A stretch of 64,000 nt of DNA from Dasypus novemcinctus. Lineage: Eukaryota > Chordata > Mammalia > Cingulata > Dasypodidae. Shown piece by piece: positions 32,957 through 43,134 of this stretch. The stretch lies in the NCBI RefSeq assembly GCF_030445035.2, contig NC_080702.1, positions 29,573,843-29,637,842 of the forward strand. The letters are read 5' to 3'. Both the position numbers and the translations under genes were made by a program. Each line of letters starts with the position of its first letter. The first letter of the stretch is position 1. The notes beneath the pieces were generated by a model that did no database searches, had not been told where the DNA came from, and saw nothing but the letters and a program-made list of their open reading frames with translations.

Positions 32957-33263
32957 CCGAGACGGTGACCACGATGTACTGCTGGGACGCCTGGGGACGG
33001 GGCGGGCGCGGGGGGCGGCGGGCAGCTCCGTCACGTACTGCTTCTGGCCGCCCGGGGGCTGCGTCTGGGCCTGGGGGCTCTGGAGCTCGGTGACGTACTG
33101 GGGCTGGGGGGGTGGCGGCGGCGGGGGGCGGCGGCGGTGGCGGCTGGGGGCGCAGCCGGTGGCGGGGTGGCGGCGGCGGCGGCGGCGGCGGCTGGGCCTG
33201 TGACGGGGCCTGGGGTGGCTGCGGGGTGGCCTGCAGCTCGGTAACGTACGCCTGCGTTGCCAT
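32957..33263 (-). CDS. RFX1: RFX1 first coding exon (N-terminal region), with two frameshifts
   Basis: RFX1 is a nuclear winged-helix transcription factor that binds X-box DNA as a dimer. This exon encodes its N-terminal Pro/Gln-rich activation region. The start MATQAYVTELQ at 33263, the proline run, two further YVTEL repeats and the end QQYIVVTVS match the known N-terminus. The donor GTAAGT (32956-32951) leaves the last codon in phase 1, as expected for the following Glu. The frame must shift by one base at the G7 run 33106-33112 (one base too many) and back near the G6 run 33010-33015 (one too few). Between these points the correct peptide (QYVTELQSPQAQ..KQYVTELP) is read in the second frame. 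The shifts are more likely assembly errors than inactivation. The exon's 5' edge is probably about 33318 (acceptor CTTCCCAAG). The DNA-binding exons are not in this window. Confidence 0.92.
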
Positions 33264-33318
33264 GCCAACAATGGGGAAAATGATGATAAAGAAAGCCTTT
33301 TTCTTCTTCTTCTTTTTC
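33264..33318 (-). other. RFX1: Probable 5' UTR part of RFX1 exon 2
   Basis: On the minus strand a pyrimidine tract (about 33329-33360) and CTTCCCAAG end at 33319, giving a plausible acceptor 55 bases before the ATG. The exact site is inferred. Confidence 0.5.
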
Positions 33319-35214
33319 CTTGGGAAGCAGAAAGGTGGGGTGGGGGGGTGGATTGTTGAGAGAGAGTGAGAAATAAAAAAGAAAGAAGGGAAAACGAGAA
33401 TTAATCCGCCCGCAGAGGAAGGCAGGGCCGGCTCCCGGGAGACCCGCCGGGCGCGGGGCTGACTTGATTACATGCCGAGGCTGGTGGCCGAGTGCCACCC
33501 GCGGCCGCGGGCACCGAGGTCTGGACGGCAGCTGCGCCCTGAGTCTCCTTCCAGGCCACAGCTCCTGCCTCCTCCTCTCCCAGCCCCTGGCATCCAGGGG
33601 ACCCCACCCCCTTGGGGCGCTGGCCCTGCCGACCCCACAGCCCGTCGGGGGTCGGCCTACCGTCCCCTCGGCCCCGGGGGCACCTCGGGAGAGCTCCTGC
33701 AGCCGGCCCCAAGAGGGACGCTTCGCTCCTCTCAAATTTGGCCTGGACCAGGTCTGTTTGCCAGAGGAGAAGCAGCGGCCCAGAGAGGTCAGGGTTGTGC
33801 CCCCGGGCCGCACAGCGTGGGCGCCCGAGGGCTGAGGGTGGTGGGCATGGGAGAAGGCGGCGCTGCCTCCCTGGGGGGGACCCGTCCGCGGTGCTGGAAG
33901 CCGTAGGATCTGGCCTCGGTGGGTGCCGGGTGCACGGCTGACGTCGCTCCCCGGAGGGAGGCCCGACGTCCCAGCGGTTTGTGGCATCGGGGGCTTCCGC
34001 GCCCACCGCCCCGGGGGTGGTTAGGGGTCACGCCGCCCGCTGGGAGAAGCCCTTCGGAGGCGGGGCGCTGGCGGGGGCCACTCCAGGGTGGTGGGCTCTT
34101 TCCCGAGGGGCGGCTGAGGCACAGCCTGTCCTGCTGGGCCTTCGGGGGGCACGCGCGGGTGGTCCAGGGTCCTGAGAGCCTGAGGCCCGATGGAACAAAT
34201 GAACGGAGGGCTCAGGGGAGGGGGGTCAGCCCTAGCACCTTCACAGCCCTCGCCGGGTCACCCGGGGGCTTAGCTTTGAGGCCCCCACCGGCAGCTCTCG
34301 GGGCCCCTGGCGGCTAGAGCTCGTGTGCCGTGGGTGGCTGCAGGGGGACCCACCGGGGGAGCTTTCGGGGGAGGGGAGAACTCCAAGGCCTGCCGACTGG
34401 CCAGGCGGCCGCCGTGCCCATTTAACGATGACGACAGCAAGGCTGCAGCTGCGCGGGCGGGGGGCAAGCGGGACGGAGGGCCAAGAGGCCAGGCCAGGTA
34501 GGACAGCGTCACCTCGGTGCGTTCGGTTCTCGTGGTTGGCAGTTGGCACTTTCCCCCCATCTCTCCGCGGCGGGGATCTGCGCCCAGGCAGGGGGGGCAG
34601 CGGGGAGGGGAGGGTCTCTGCTCTTCGGGCAATCTCGGGGCCTGGGACAGGCTCGCTGCCGGCCGTCTTTGTGCCCCGGTCCCTCTCTTCCCCGAAGCCC
34701 TGGTCCTGCTCCTTGGCGCGCAACTCAAGAAGCATCTGTCAGCGAGGGGCAAGCCGCGTGAGGAACGAGCCCCGGCCAGGGCTGGCTGCCCGTCGCGAAG
34801 CTGGCAGCCGCCTGGCTGGGCGGCTCTGGGGGGAGGCTTGTCCTTGCCCCGGGCCTCCCGTAGCCCCATCTGTGCAAAGCGAGGACAGTGGCCAAAGCGC
34901 AGCGATGGCTCTGGCCCCCACGGGCCCTGCTGTCCCTCTGCGAGGCCAGAGCTTTGGGCACCGGAGCCCAGGCGTGCTCGGGACGGGCGGTGGAGGGGAG
35001 CAGGAGGTTGCTGGCTCGGACAGAGCTGGCGGCGCCCCAAGGCCACCTCCTGTCATGCCGAGGTCAGCCCTGGCCTCTCTCCCGGGAGCCAGGCCAGCAC
35101 GAGGCGGCGGGGGTGGGGCAGGCGCTGCCTTGGGCTTTTCCCACCCGCAGGGGCCCTGAGCGTCAGGTCACCGGGGCCCACCAGCCCCACCCTGACGTGA
35201 ACCCCCGCGTGCTC

Positions 35215-35310
35215 ATAACTGCTGACCTTCCCTTGGGCCTCGGTTTCCCCATCTGCCCCCTGGGGAAGATGAGCCTAACCCAGTCATAGGGCTGATTGAA
35301 AGGTGCAATG
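35215..35310 (+). repeat. MIR SINE fragment
   Basis: GGGCCTCGGTTTCCCCATCT and AGGGCTGATTGAAAGGTGCA suit a plus-strand MIR. Confidence 0.55.
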
Positions 35311-36149
35311 GGAGGGGCCCAGCACCCTGGTGGTGCTGTCGGGAAGCTGCTATCTTATTTGTCCAACAAATACCTGTGTCGGATGGAGAGAGGAGGAGAG
35401 TGCCTGCAAATTTGAGAGTTCAGCTGCACCGCTGGGGAGCCAGCTAATATGCCCTGGAATCTGCATTAGCAGCTGGCATTCCAGATGATTTCAAGGCCAG
35501 TGGCCCCGGGAGCACTCTTTGAAGAACTCCTACCCAGGCCTTGTGAGCCCCGAGGGAGATGACCTCCTTGAGGCTCCTCCCACAAGGCAGGGGCTTTAAA
35601 GGGCCGCGCTTGCTGGTGCTTTGTCCTCCCAGGGATGCAAAGCTTGCCAGCCTCATCTTCTCCGCTCAGGGGCAGGGAGCGGGGAAGAGGCTGAAGGCAG
35701 AAAGGCTGTGCTCAAAAAAGGGGAGTGGAGAGAGAAGGAACAGTTGAAACTGACTTCTCTATTGGAGGTCTGCTCAAGCACTGGCATTATCAAACTCCAG
35801 CAAGGTGGATTCAGGACACCAAGCTCCCCACAACTATTTGCCCCGGGAATCCTGTCTCCCCATTTGCGGAATACTTGGTTTAGCAGAGTGGGGCAGGTCT
35901 GTGCCTGCCCTAGAGAGAAATAAATCACATATATCTATTTGGCCTGAGGCAGTTCCCATGTTACTTGAGAGCGAGAACCCTTTTCTTTATGGAGTACAGC
36001 ACATGAAATATGGGAATTGCTAGACAAACCTGTCCCTTGGCAATGAATCTGCCAAGAAAAGCATTAGTGGCTGCACCCATCATCAAAGCCAAAAGCTTTC
36101 TTTTTTTTTCTTTTCCTTAGAAAATGTTTGAACCGACTACTTTAGATCT

Positions 36150-36480
36150 GGGGGGTGAGCAAACTTACTTTTAAGGAGTGAGAGTGACAGAGAATAATTT
36201 CAGCTTTGCAGGTCACTACTGAACTGTGCCACTGTAGTGCAAACGCAGCCAAAGGGCATATATAAATGAGTGTGGCTGTGTGACAAGAAAACTGTATTTC
36301 TAGATATGGATATTTGAATCTTAAGTAATTTTTATGTGTCACAAAAACATTCCTATCACATAATATCCTCCTGACTTTTCCCCCCCAATCATTTAAAAAT
36401 GGAAAAAGTAAAATAAAATTCTCAGTTCACTGGCCATACAAAAAAAGGCAGCAGGCCGGAATATCCGGCACACAGGCTGT
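36150..36480 (+). repeat. Old hAT-like interspersed repeat
   Basis: GTGCCACTGTAGTGCAAACG and AATGAGTGTGGCTGTGTGAC match the family at 22985-24110. The end GGCAGCAGGCCGGAATATCC is typical. Confidence 0.55.
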
Positions 36481-36859
36481 CATGTGCTGACTCCTATTTT
36501 CGATGCCAGATTCTATAACTAAATGGTTGGCGTCTCGATCAAGGCCCTTCCAAGAAACAGAAAGAAAATTCGCTTTCCTCGTCTGTGGGATGGCTCCAAT
36601 AACGCCTTTGTGCGGGAATGGGCAACTGGGTGAAAGGAGGGCTTCCCTTACCCTCTATATCCATTTTGTGTATAAGACGTGGCAATTCTTCCTCCAAAAC
36701 ACATCCGAAAACAACTCACTTGTCTCAGGCTCCATTGATGCCGCCCTAGTGGGAGAGCCGCCATCAACTCTCCCCTGTACACTCACAGTGTCCCAGTAAC
36801 CTGTGCTTTACCCTGCAGCCACGGGGTCCTTTGAGAACATAAACCCTATCTTGTTGTGC

Positions 36860-37095
36860 CTTGCTCAAAAGTCCCCAAAGGTGCCTGTCACTGCGGAGGT
36901 TTAAAATTCCAGGGCACTTGCCCGGCCTAGAGGTCCTGGCCACACTGGCTCTCAATCCAAGAACGCCTCAGGACCTTTGCACCAGCTCTGCCCTCTGCCG
37001 GGCAGGCCCTCCTCCGGCAACCCTAGCCTTCCAGAGCCAACTCCTTCTCATTCAGGTCTCTGCCCAAAATGTCACCTCCTCGGGTCTCAGGCCCC
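36860..37095 (+). repeat. L2 3' end
   Basis: CAGGACCTTTGCACCAGCTC, CTCTGCCGGGCAGGCCCTCC and CCCAAAATGTCACCTCCTCG follow the L2 3' region order. A C12-14 run follows at 37091. Confidence 0.7.
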
Positions 37096-37959
37096 CCCCC
37101 CCCCCCGGCATATTCTTTGGGGCGTTCTGTTCCTCTGCTCGCTTGTTTCTTTTCTTACTCCTAGTGCGTCTGCTCTCCACGAATGCAAAGGAAAGCCCCT
37201 CCCAAGGAGAGGTCTGGCCTGCCCAGTCCACTGCCCCATCCCCAGCTGCCTGAACACCGCCAGGCACCCAGGAGGAGGTCAACTCTGACGGGCAGATAAG
37301 TGCGGGCGTCCGCTGCCAGGGAGGGTCAGAGGCCTGCCCAAATCTACCGAGTGGGGAGAGCTGGTGCAAAAGTTCCCGCCTCCTGCCGGCAGCAGTCTTG
37401 GGCTGCGGGGGCGGGCGGGGGCTCCTGATCCCAAATGGGCCTGGGGGGCTCACAGGAAAAAGCCCCTCACCTGCCAGCAGTGGGCTTTGCCCAGAAAGAC
37501 CGCACACTGTGCAGCTGCTGTCTGGAAGCCGGCGTCCCCGGGAGGGCGTGCTTGGCCACCCCGTCCCCCAGCCCTGAGATGCTCAGGTGCAGGGCGAGGA
37601 CATCCGCCCAGTGCCCCCAGCTGCCTCCAGGAAAGTGTGGGGCTGCATCTGGACCTGGGCCCGGGGAGAAGTTTTCTTTCTGGCTCCTCTCCTGGAAGTT
37701 CCCCTTTCCCTCTAGAAGCTGGATGGGTCCTGGAGCCATACGCCTGCACAGCCCAGCCCGTGAGACACCCTCCGAAACTGTCCTGCTGTCACCTGATTTG
37801 AAGCCATAAAAACGAACACCACCGGGCTGCACAGGAAGCAACCCTCGTGGTCAAAGAAGCACCGGCTGAGGTAGTCTGAGCCCTTATTATTGATGCTCGA
37901 CACATAGTATGTTATGGAAGCCACTGCACAGGGATATAGAATTAAAATGACCAGCAATG

Positions 37960-38035
37960 ATTATCCCAGCTTAGACAAGGCCCAGAGAAGGTGAGTAACT
38001 TGCCCAACAGCACACAGTGATTTGAAAGTAGTTCA
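37960..38035 (-). repeat. MIR fragment
   Basis: AGAAGGTGAGTAACTTGCCC and AGCACACAGTGA are a minus-strand MIR core. Confidence 0.55.
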
Positions 38036-38039
38036 CTGA

Positions 38040-38190
38040 GAGATGTATTCACCAAATGCAATGAATGTCTCATGATGATGGACGAGATTTTGCGATGGGG
38101 GTAGGAGTGAGGTGAGGGGGGTGGAGGGTATATGGGGACCTCATATTTTTTTAACGTAATATTAAATAAATAAAGACGAAAAAAAAAAAA
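38040..38190 (+). repeat. L1-3'UTR-like 3' end
   Basis: It shares TATTCACCAAATGCAATGAATG, the G-rich tract and TATATGGGGACCTCATAT with the other copies, and ends in an A tract at 38180. Confidence 0.7.
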
Positions 38191-39390
38191 AAAAGAAAGT
38201 GGCTGACTGTTTCCAGTACAGCCAGACCCAGCCAGGGTGCCGTGCCCTGGTCAGTCAAATGACTCCTCTGAGCCAATACCCGTCATCTGTGCGGGCGAGT
38301 GGGGGGCGAGGGGAGCAGCCGGTCAAAGCAGATCACCCGTTAAACATCCATTTCGGCGCCAGTTAGCCTTTCTGACAGGTGCTGATCTCTCTGGCAACTT
38401 GGTGTATTTCTAGTTGTTGTTTTTCTTTTTAAGTGAAAATTAATTTTCTGCACCGTCCCTAACTTTCAAGGGCATCTGCCTCCTCTCAGGGCCTGGCCTA
38501 GGAAAAGTCCTCGAAAGAGCGAGACCCCTTCCCCTCCCTCACCCCACATCCCCCACCCCCTCCTGGTCTCAAATTCTTGGGGGAAAGCCTTGGGAAAGCC
38601 TGAAGGGATTCTTTTCCTTAGAGTTGATTGATTGGCTGAAAAAGAACACGAGTGCCCTTTGCACTCTGCCCCTCTCCTGCGGAAGCCAAGCTCCAAGCAA
38701 GGAGAAGGAGGCAAGGCGACTGGAAAATAAATAAATCGAGCCATGGTCCCCAAGCTCGCCCGATCTTGTCGCCCTGCAAAGCAGGCTCTCGGAGTCTCCT
38801 CTCAGACACAGGATGTGTGTGCCCACGTGGGCTGGGCCCTCCACGGGCGACCTGTGACCCAGTTGCAACTGACTTGACTGACACAAAAACATGTGTCTGG
38901 CCAAGAAAGGCGGATTGGAGGAACTGCAGGAATTCCTCGAGGCGACATTCCCTCCCCATTCCCTAAAGGGGAGACCCGGATGGCCAGAACCGCTAGAAAT
39001 CCGTCCCATCTGCAACCAGCAAGGCTCCCCTCCCCCCGAGCGGGGAAGACTCCAGGTCGCAGAGAAGCCCTGAAGTTTCTGTTCCTCTAACTGAGTCACT
39101 CAAAAGCACTTCTGCCCACCAAGGGCTGTACTTTCTGCAAAACAAGTCCTGCAGGCTAAAGCGACCCCTCAGCTTCGCTCTGAAACGAACTTGATCGCCC
39201 CTTCCCCCCCCCCCGGAGGAAAAGAGAGGGGTCAGGAGGGTTGACATCAAGCCTCGCTAACAGTTTCCCTACTGCAAAAGGCTCCAGAGAAAATTCCCGG
39301 AAGGAACGGTTAAGTCCCCGAGATGCACAAAAGGGGCGGCCATGGCAATGAGTTCTCCCCATTTTCCAGCAGGGAAAACTGAGGTCCCCG
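38191..39390. other. Intron 1 sequence, nothing recognised
   Basis: No repeat or exon identified. GC content rises towards the CpG island at the right edge. Confidence 0.35.
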
Positions 39391-39555
39391 AGGTGGCTGG
39401 CACCTGTTCCCGCCGGGCCCTGGGGACGACCGCGGCGGGGGCCCTAAAGGCTCGCCCTCCTCCTGGGTCCCCCTCCGCCCCCGGGGCTGGCGGGCCCCGC
39501 CCACACCTCCCAGGGCCCCGCCCACCCACCTTGGCCCCGCCCCGCCCCGCCCTCG

Positions 39556-39640
39556 CTCCCATTGGCCCAGCCTCCGCGGGCCCGCCCCGTCGCACCGCCG
39601 GGCGTATAAAAGCCCCCCGCCCGGGCCGGCCGCCGTCCAC
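39556..39640 (+). promoter_or_regulatory. Plus-strand TATA/CCAAT promoter-like block, antisense to RFX1
   Basis: TATAAAA at 39605-39611 on the plus strand is preceded by ATTGG (39561-39565), several CCCCGCCC boxes (39500-39560) and a GC-rich start region. Spacing fits a TATA promoter initiating near 39636 and transcribing towards the RFX1 exon 1. No matching coding exon is seen. Confidence 0.4.
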
Positions 39641-39869
39641 TCGCTGCCGGCCTGCAAGCGCCCGCCCCTCGCGGGGGCCGGGCAGCGGAGCCCGGGGGCG
39701 GGTGGTGTCGGCCCAGCCGGGCCCCGGCCCCCTCCCCCACGGCCCCGACAGTCGTCGCCGCCATTTTGACCGCCCGCCCCTTCCCCCCGGGGCTGGGGCT
39801 CACCGCGACACCCGCCGCCCGGGCCCCGCCGCCCGGCCCGGCCCGCCACCCCGGGGCCGCCCCGGTTAC

Positions 39870-40015
39870 CTCGGCTTCTCCCCAGTCCGGTCCGCGGAAG
39901 GGCTCTCCGGGGGGCGGGGAGGCGATGTGGGGAGGGGGGCGGAAAGTGCCGGGGTCCCCGGGCCGGGCCGGGGGGGTGGGGGTGGGGGTCGGCCGGGCGG
40001 TTGTTGTTGTTGACT
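39870..40015 (-). other. RFX1: Probable non-coding exon 1 of RFX1 (5' edge unknown)
   Basis: The minus strand reads GAGAAGCCGAG followed by GTAACC, a fair donor at 39870/39869, inside the CpG island 6.5 kb upstream of the coding start. RFX1 is known to begin with a non-coding exon. The 5' boundary is a guess just downstream of the RFX half-site cluster. Confidence 0.45.
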
Positions 40016-40018
40016 CGC

Positions 40019-40095
40019 GTTGCCGGGTTGCTTGGTCGCCACGACTACCGTGGCTATGGCGCCTCCGTTTCCCTCACCGGGGCAACTGTTGCTAC
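40019..40095. promoter_or_regulatory. RFX1: Cluster of RFX (X-box) half-sites
   Basis: Three head-to-tail half-sites at 8-bp steps: GTTGCC (40019), GTTGCT (40027) and GTCGCC (40035). These are followed by an everted pair, GGCAAC (40081-40086) and GTTGCTAC (40088-40095). X-boxes are built from GTTGCC/GGCAAC-type half-sites. The position next to the inferred RFX1 start suggests self-regulation; autorepression of RFX1 has been reported. Confidence 0.55.
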
Positions 40096-40602
40096 CCACC
40101 CAACTTGCGTCACGCGCCGGGGGAGGAGCCTCGGGTGATTGGCGGCGCCGGGAGAGACGATTGGCCGGCGCCGGGCCTGGCCGCGAAGCGATTGGTTCCC
40201 AGGCACGCTTGTCAAGGCCCTGTCGAATTCCCGGCGTTCGGATTCACCGGTGTGGATGTCCATCAAAGGAAACCGAGCCCTCAGAGGCTGCGGAGCCCGT
40301 CACTCCCTTAGGAAAGCCACGGACTAAGACTAGAGGGGCGGAACCTGTGGCGTCGGGATTGGTCTGCGCGGTAAACCTTCCCTTCCGGTTCGGCGAAAGG
40401 GACGTCAATCTCTCCCGAAGGTTGGCCACCGGCGCCGGCTTGGAGCCCGTGCGCATGCGCAACACGCAAGACCCGCTGGGAGTTGTAGTCCTTTGCTGTG
40501 TGCTTGAAAAAACAAAAATAGTGGGGCGGAGGCGAGGAAGGAGCGAGCTCTTCTTTCCGACGTCTCCCTCCCCGGGCGGGCGTGGTTCCTGGCCTCGCGC
40601 GC

Positions 40603-40680
40603 TGATGTCACCGGAGGAGCTCAGTGACGCAGGGCCCCTCCTCTGTGACGTCAGGGGCGGGCTCTGGTTCGCTGACGTCA
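40603..40680. promoter_or_regulatory. Row of four CRE-like sites
   Basis: TGATGTCA (40603), TGACGCAG (40625), TGACGTCA (40646) and TGACGTCA (40673). The last two are full palindromic CREs, the type bound by CREB/ATF. Confidence 0.65.
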
Positions 40681-40910
40681 TCACCGGCGCGCGCTCCCTC
40701 CCTACGTGGCCCCACGTGGGTGCCTGGGGAGCCGGGGCCGGGGTTCAGCCGCCTCTCCCGGCCGGGAAAGGTCACCGCGCCGGGGCGACCGCGGCTATCT
40801 CGGCCCCGCAGGCGGCGCGGGCCGCCCTGGAAAGGTCTCCCGCGGGCGGTGGACGCAGTCAGCGGGCGATAAGCAAAGGTCAGCGCCCGGCCCCTCTCGG
40901 GATGCGCACT

Positions 40911-41237
40911 CCCGCCCCATCCTCGGTGCCTCAGTTTCCCCAGAGACTGCCGAGCGTACGGGGGGAAGAGACCCAAACAGGACCGATGTTAATGATATTC
41001 TAATGTAGTATTGTTTGAAAAATAAAAATTAATGAGAAAAAGATACCTGATGAAAGGAAAGCGCAGTAGAGTAACCTTTCAAATAAAGGCAAGGCTCGCC
41101 TGGACTGGGGTTGGGGAGGGGAGTGAAAGAGGGGAGTCCTCGAAGTGCGGCGTTGGAGTCTGTGTTTTTAAAAACTTTTTGGTATTTCCTCTATCATGGA
41201 TTGGGGGCATTCATTCCGATCTTTCAAAAATATTGCA
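40911..41237. other. Non-coding stretch between the CpG island and a SINE
   Basis: It is AT-rich at 41000-41050. No gene recognised. Confidence 0.35.
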
Positions 41238-41444
41238 GGGAGAGGATGTAGCCCAAGTGGTTGAGTACCTGCCTCTCACGCTCGAGGTCTTGGGTTCCAT
41301 CCCCTGGACCTCCTAAAAACAAAACAAACACACACTACACTCAAAAACAACTCTCATTGGGTAGCAGATGTAGTTCAGTGGTTGAGCACCTGCTTCCCGT
41401 GTAGGAGGTCCTGGGTTCAATCTCCCCTACCTCCTAAAAAAAAA
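41238..41444 (+). repeat. Dimeric tRNA-like SINE
   Basis: Two monomers (about 41238-41315 and 41362-41435) each carry A and B box-like parts (GGGTTCCATCCCC, GGGTTCAATCTCC). They are joined by an A-rich linker ending CAACTCTCATTGGG, nearly identical to the linker of the dimer at 20212-20450. Confidence 0.72.
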
Positions 41445-43120
41445 TGCATACAAATATCTTGATGACTGGGGTTTGGGGAGCATTTTATGCCGTAGTCCCA
41501 GGTGTGGCTGGCGGAAGAGGGAGAAGAAGGCGAAGGCTCCTTTATGGTTTGCCAGCTGGAAGGGACAACAGCCCTGAATTTGGGGAAGTCATTCAGGCCC
41601 TGCTGTGTGGTGCGGGGGAAATGGCTCCACCTCTCTGAGCCTCTGTTCAACCGACAACACACCGTCTAGGAAGGGCTGTAGAAGTGAGCAGAGCAGACAA
41701 GTCTCGACTTGGCAACCTAGTCGGGGAAGCCCGATAATTAAGAGGAGGGGAGCACATAAGAGGGTGTGTCTGTCTGGAGGGGGTGTCAGAGGGATACCTT
41801 TAGATCTGGTTACCTGAGGACCAGCTGCCCAGAACCAGGGCAGAGGGGACACCTGAGGCCTGCAGACAGGTACGCGCATCAGAAGGTGAGGTCAGCGTGG
41901 TAACGCGCAGCCAGGTAATCCACAGAGAACCTCACAACCGCCCAGCAGAGCGGACCGTCCCCCCGTATTTGACAGCTGCTCCCGCGCAGGCTCAGGGCGG
42001 AAAGTAGCGCACCCAGGATCCCACAGCCGGAGCCCCGCTGTCTCCCTTCCCGGGACTTTCCAGGGTGCTTGGCTGCCCCGGGATGTGACCTTTCCCTGGG
42101 AAAGGAGAAGAAAGAGCATTCCCGCCTGCCTAAAAATACCAGCTGAGCCCCCACCCCCATCAATCCCAACCGGCCCCCCAAATTAATGAGCCTTCCCGGC
42201 AGATAGCTCCCAAAAAAGGAATCCCAGCCGGTAAAACAAGCCGCTTGGGGACCCCGGGCCAGCCATGGGGTGTTCCTCATTTGTCGGGGAGGGAAATGAA
42301 AAAGCCTTATTTCCACCGGCCAGAAATCCCGAACCCCAAAATGGGCACAGCTCAGAGATCATCCCTTCAATCAAAACTGTTACACCCCTTTGTGGCAGGG
42401 AGGGCCGTACAAGGGCTAGAAATAGTCTCTCTCTGGGGGTGGGGGTGGGGGTGACAAAATGGATGTCCGAATTCTCTGATCTGTCTAGGATCTGTGCACT
42501 TATGTGTTTATACCTGAATTTAAACGTTGAACACACCGGCTCCTTTGTCAGAATTTTGGTCTTGAAAAGGAAGGAACCGAGCCCGCTCTTGCCTTCCCAG
42601 GAGCAGCTGGATGTCGCGGCCACCAGACGGGCCCGAGAGGAACGCCCGCTAAGGAATGGGGAAGGTATGACAATAATAGAAGGTCACCGTCTGGCAAAAG
42701 CGGGTGGCACCGATGCTTTGGGCGGTGACGGGCAGTGGGTGCGGTGACAGGATGTTGGGGAGCGTGTGATCTCCCAGAGGGTTTGCTGGGCAGAAGGGAG
42801 GGGGCTTTGTCACCGAGGCCAGACTGTCACGGGCGTGATCCAGTGCTAGCCGCCACCCAGCTCAGCGCCAGGGCCCAGGGACCAGCGTCTTGTGGCCCGA
42901 CGTGATGCCAAAGGCAGCCTGTGGCTTCCCGGAGGACCGGACCTTGCCAAAATGGTAAACTTGCCTCCGAGTTCCTGGGCCCAACTCCCTCTGATGGAGG
43001 GTAGGAGGGATAGAGGAACAACGAGCTGACACCGCTGGGAAGCAAATCACAAAGCTGGGAGGTGCGGCTTTGTAAGGGACAATTGTCCTGGGCACTTCAA
43101 CAAGTCATTTGTGGGGGGAA
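41445..43120. other. Intergenic DNA, mostly single-copy-looking
   Basis: 41555-41650 is weakly MIR-like. 42433-42455 is a short (GTGGGG)n run. Open frames here have no recognisable domain and no consistent splice framing. Confidence 0.35.
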
Positions 43121-43134
43121 AAAAAAAGGCAGAG

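Larger units (their letters stand above)
33319..39869 (-). other. RFX1: RFX1 intron 1 (inferred)
   Basis: It is inferred from the donor at 39870/39869 and the acceptor near 33319. 33390-35170 is CpG-rich with no recognisable exon. 35310-36120 and 37100-37960 look single copy. Repeats inside are listed separately. Confidence 0.55.
39390..40910. promoter_or_regulatory. RFX1: CpG island spanning the RFX1 promoter
   Basis: Dense CpG and GC boxes. Elements: YY1-like GCCGCCATTTTG (39757-39768), inverted CCAAT boxes (ATTGG at 40138, 40160 and 40191), RFX half-sites (40019-40095), an NRF1-like GCGCATGCGC (40450-40459), a ZNF143-like GGGAGTTGTAGTCC (40479-40492), CRE-like sites (40603-40680) and an E-box CACGTG (40713-40718). 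The breadth suggests more than one start site, possibly in both directions. Confidence 0.75.

Noticed and set aside
31445-35200. Many long overlapping frames (up to about 400 codons) on both strands
   Set aside because: They result from very GC-rich DNA with few stop codons. Only the RFX1 exon (32957-33263) has recognisable protein similarity and proper splice sites.
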